From contig DASVCZ010000070.1 of assembly GCA_036381335.1 (NCBI GenBank), positions 1 to 6,778 of the forward strand: a stretch of 6,778 nt of DNA, written 5' to 3'. The position numbers and the translations under genes are program-made. The notes below the pieces were generated by a model. The model saw only the letters and a list, made by a program, of their open reading frames with translations. It did no database searches and had not been told where the DNA came from. This stretch comes from DASVCZ01 sp036381335 (GTDB lineage: Bacteria; Patescibacteriota; Microgenomatia; UBA1400; PJMF01). Positions 6,331 through 6,778 of this stretch are shown here, one piece after another; within the stretch, counting starts at the first letter, position 1, and the number at the start of each line of letters is the position of its first letter.

Positions 6331-6386
6331 AAAAAAAGGACGTACTCTGAGCTGGAACCGAAGTTCCAATTCAAAATACGTCCTTT
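6331..6386 (-). terminator. Strong Rho-independent terminator or attenuator in front of the methyltransferase-terminase operon
   Basis: Read on the minus strand, AAAGGACGTA (6386-6377) pairs perfectly with TACGTCCTTT (6344-6335). The stem continues inward to GGAAC-UUCG-GUUCC. Over 24 positions I count 20 Watson-Crick pairs, three G-U wobbles and one A-C mismatch, closed by a cUUCGg tetraloop, the classic extra-stable loop. Seven Ts (6337-6331) follow the stem. Seen from the plus strand the wobbles become C-A mismatches and no T-tract follows, so the element acts on minus-strand transcripts. It lies between the DUF4352 gene and the ParB-methyltransferase, only 11 nt from the latter's ribosome binding site. 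It either insulates the operon or, since no promoter fits after it, controls it by read-through. Confidence 0.85.
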
Positions 6387-6407
6387 AACGAGTCCGCACT
6401 CGGATCA

Positions 6408-6440
6408 CCACTATATGTGGGTCAATCTAAGAATCCCACA
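6408..6440 (-). other. Small alternative hairpins in the leader region upstream of the terminator
   Basis: On the minus strand TGTGGG (6440-6435) can pair with CCCACA (6421-6416), and CCAC (6420-6417) can pair with GTGG (6411-6408). Both use 6417-6420, so they exclude each other. A further 5-bp hairpin, CGAGT-GCGG-ACTCG (6402-6389), separates them from the terminator. The stems are short, so they could be chance; together with the terminator they would make an attenuator-like leader. Confidence 0.25.
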
Positions 6441-6458
6441 ACTCTTCACCATTGTCAA
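6430..6458 (-). promoter_or_regulatory. Possible promoter upstream of the operon leader
   Basis: A perfect -35 hexamer TTGACA lies at 6453-6458 on the minus strand, but the sequence 17 nt downstream is GATTCT (6430-6435), only a half match to TATAAT. The better -10-like TATAGT at 6410-6415 is too far away. If real, it would start a leader of about 115 nt that includes the terminator-like hairpin. Weak call, made mainly because a promoter is needed between the DUF4352 terminator and the operon. Confidence 0.3.
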
Positions 6459-6460
6459 CA

Positions 6461-6498
6461 TAAAAGAAACATATGCAGTGTTAAGTGCATATGTTTCT
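6461..6498 (-). terminator. Likely Rho-independent terminator of the DUF4352 gene
   Basis: A perfect 13-bp inverted repeat, AGAAACATATGCA (6465-6477) and TGCATATGTTTCT (6486-6498), with an 8-nt loop. On the minus strand the stem is followed by TTTA, giving a U-rich TTTCTTTTA end. It lies 16 bp downstream of the DUF4352 stop codon, the expected place. The stem is AT-rich and the U-tract is interrupted, so it may be only moderately efficient. On the plus strand the downstream tract (GACCTGTTTT) is weaker. Confidence 0.65.
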
Positions 6499-6514
6499 GA
6501 CCTGTTTTAGCTTT

Positions 6515-6778
6515 TTAGTTTTCGAGTTTTATTTCGGCGGCTGTAGCGAAGAGTCCACCTCTTACTTCCAGTACTAATCCTTGAGCATCTTTGGGAATAT
6601 CGAAGACGATTTCTCCAATTACACTTAAGCTCGGTTGAACTTGTTGGAGGAATAGATCAACTTGACCTTGAGCTAATCCCTTCGCCGTTTGACCGTCTAT
6701 ACTTCGTTCAAACGTTCTGCCTTGGTTATCTCGGAGTTTAATCATTGAGGAGTCGATTGTTTTGGTTTCCTTACCAAT
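6515..6778 (-). CDS. DUF4352-like (telokin-type Ig fold) protein, C-terminal end only, cut by the window edge
   Basis: The last 87 residues of a longer protein. The reading frame stays open through the ATG at 6743-6745 to the window edge (IGKETKTIDSSMIKL), and that upstream stretch fits the domain, so I take the ATG as internal and the gene as 5'-truncated by the window. The visible part contains the strand pattern of DUF4352: LRDNQGRTF, a LQQVQPSLS segment, then GEIVFDIPKDAQGLVLEVRG, in which the FDIPKD box is the family signature. Proteins of this family are usually secreted or lipoproteins with an N-terminal signal or lipobox, which would lie off the edge; their role is mostly unknown. It is separated from the methyltransferase operon by two hairpins and is probably a separate unit. 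It could be a phage-borne surface protein or a host gene next to the element. Confidence 0.78.
   Translation of the reverse strand: MGKETKTIDSSMIKLRDNQGRTFERSIDGQTAKGLAQGQVDLFLQQVQPSLSVIGEIVFDIPKDAQGLVLEVRGGLFATAAEIKLEN

Larger units (their letters stand above)
1..6778. mobile_element. Prophage / phage-derived element segment (neither end visible)
   Basis: The window holds a terminase small and large subunit pair, two phage-style orphan DNA methyltransferases, an XRE repressor and a large serine recombinase, with genes packed and overlapping. This combination is characteristic of temperate phages or elements derived from them. No attachment site, tRNA gene or host housekeeping gene is visible, so the element boundaries are outside the window or not recognisable. 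Capsid, portal and tail genes are absent here, so I cannot tell an intact prophage from a satellite or a decayed remnant. Confidence 0.75.

Noticed and set aside
6335..6440. T-box riboswitch or tRNA-like RNA, suggested by the GUGGUGAUCCG stretch and the downstream terminator.
   Set aside because: The match to the T-box consensus is poor, there is no space for a stem I with a specifier loop between the two terminators, and no cloverleaf can be formed.
6411..6461. A 16-codon minus-strand frame (ATG at 6459-6461 to TAG at 6411-6413) that could be a leader peptide before the attenuator-like hairpin.
   Set aside because: No ribosome binding site, no run of diagnostic codons, and it overlaps the candidate -35. 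Too short to support.
6154..6510. Plus-strand 118-codon frame across the 5' end of the ParB-methyltransferase and the non-coding region.
   Set aside because: It is antisense to well-recognised ParB-domain coding sequence and then runs through both hairpins; no domain is recognisable.
1..6778. CRISPR arrays, insertion sequences, rRNA or tRNA genes.
   Set aside because: No regularly spaced repeats, transposase motifs or conserved RNA-gene sequences were seen on either strand.

Overview
This 6.8 kb window is a piece of a prophage or a phage-derived mobile element. Nearly all of it is protein-coding, seven of the eight genes are on the minus strand, and the standard genetic code fits all of them (TAA, TAG and TGA all act as stops). 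The host cannot be fixed from the sequence. From memory, the serine recombinase N-terminus (YCLYARKSSESDERQTMSID) and its 'SQAKLENDNRGVNVKRGL' stretch resemble recombinases common in Patescibacteria (candidate phyla radiation) genomes, so a patescibacterial host is my best guess. That is an inference, not a measurement.

Layout in minus-strand reading order, right to left. (1) 6778-6515: the C-terminal end of a DUF4352-like secreted or lipoprotein domain protein, running off the right edge. (2) 6514-6309: about 200 bp of non-coding DNA with two strong hairpins. A 13-bp stem (6465-6498) closes the DUF4352 gene. A long terminator-like hairpin with a cUUCGg loop and seven Us (6331-6386) ends only 11 nt before the ribosome binding site of the next gene. 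(3) 6308-2331: a tightly overlapping four-gene operon: ParB-like domain fused to a DNA methyltransferase, a shorter stand-alone paralogous methyltransferase, the terminase small subunit and the terminase large subunit. Overlaps of 11, 8 and 23 nt point to translational coupling. (4) 2330-921: a divergent pair, an XRE-type repressor on the plus strand (the only plus-strand gene) and a PD-(D/E)XK nuclease-like protein on the minus strand. They share a 114-bp promoter region with a perfect 8-bp inverted repeat and an 8-bp direct repeat. (5) 879-1: a 58-61 aa helical protein of unknown function overlapping the start of a large serine recombinase, whose C-terminal half is beyond the left edge.

How the parts fit together: the terminase subunits cut and pump concatemeric phage DNA into capsids; the two beta-class methyltransferases probably mark phage DNA before or during packaging; the recombinase would integrate and excise the element. 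The XRE/nuclease pair looks like an independently regulated accessory cassette ('moron') lodged between packaging and integration genes. It is bounded on both sides by the same 9-mer, CTAATTAGT.

The points most worth a second look are: the terminator-like hairpin in front of the methylation/packaging operon, with no room for a promoter after it; the XRE/nuclease cassette with its operator-like repeats and flanking 9-mers; the tandem paralogous methyltransferases with different motif IV (DSPY versus DPPY); and the absence of a portal gene after the large terminase.
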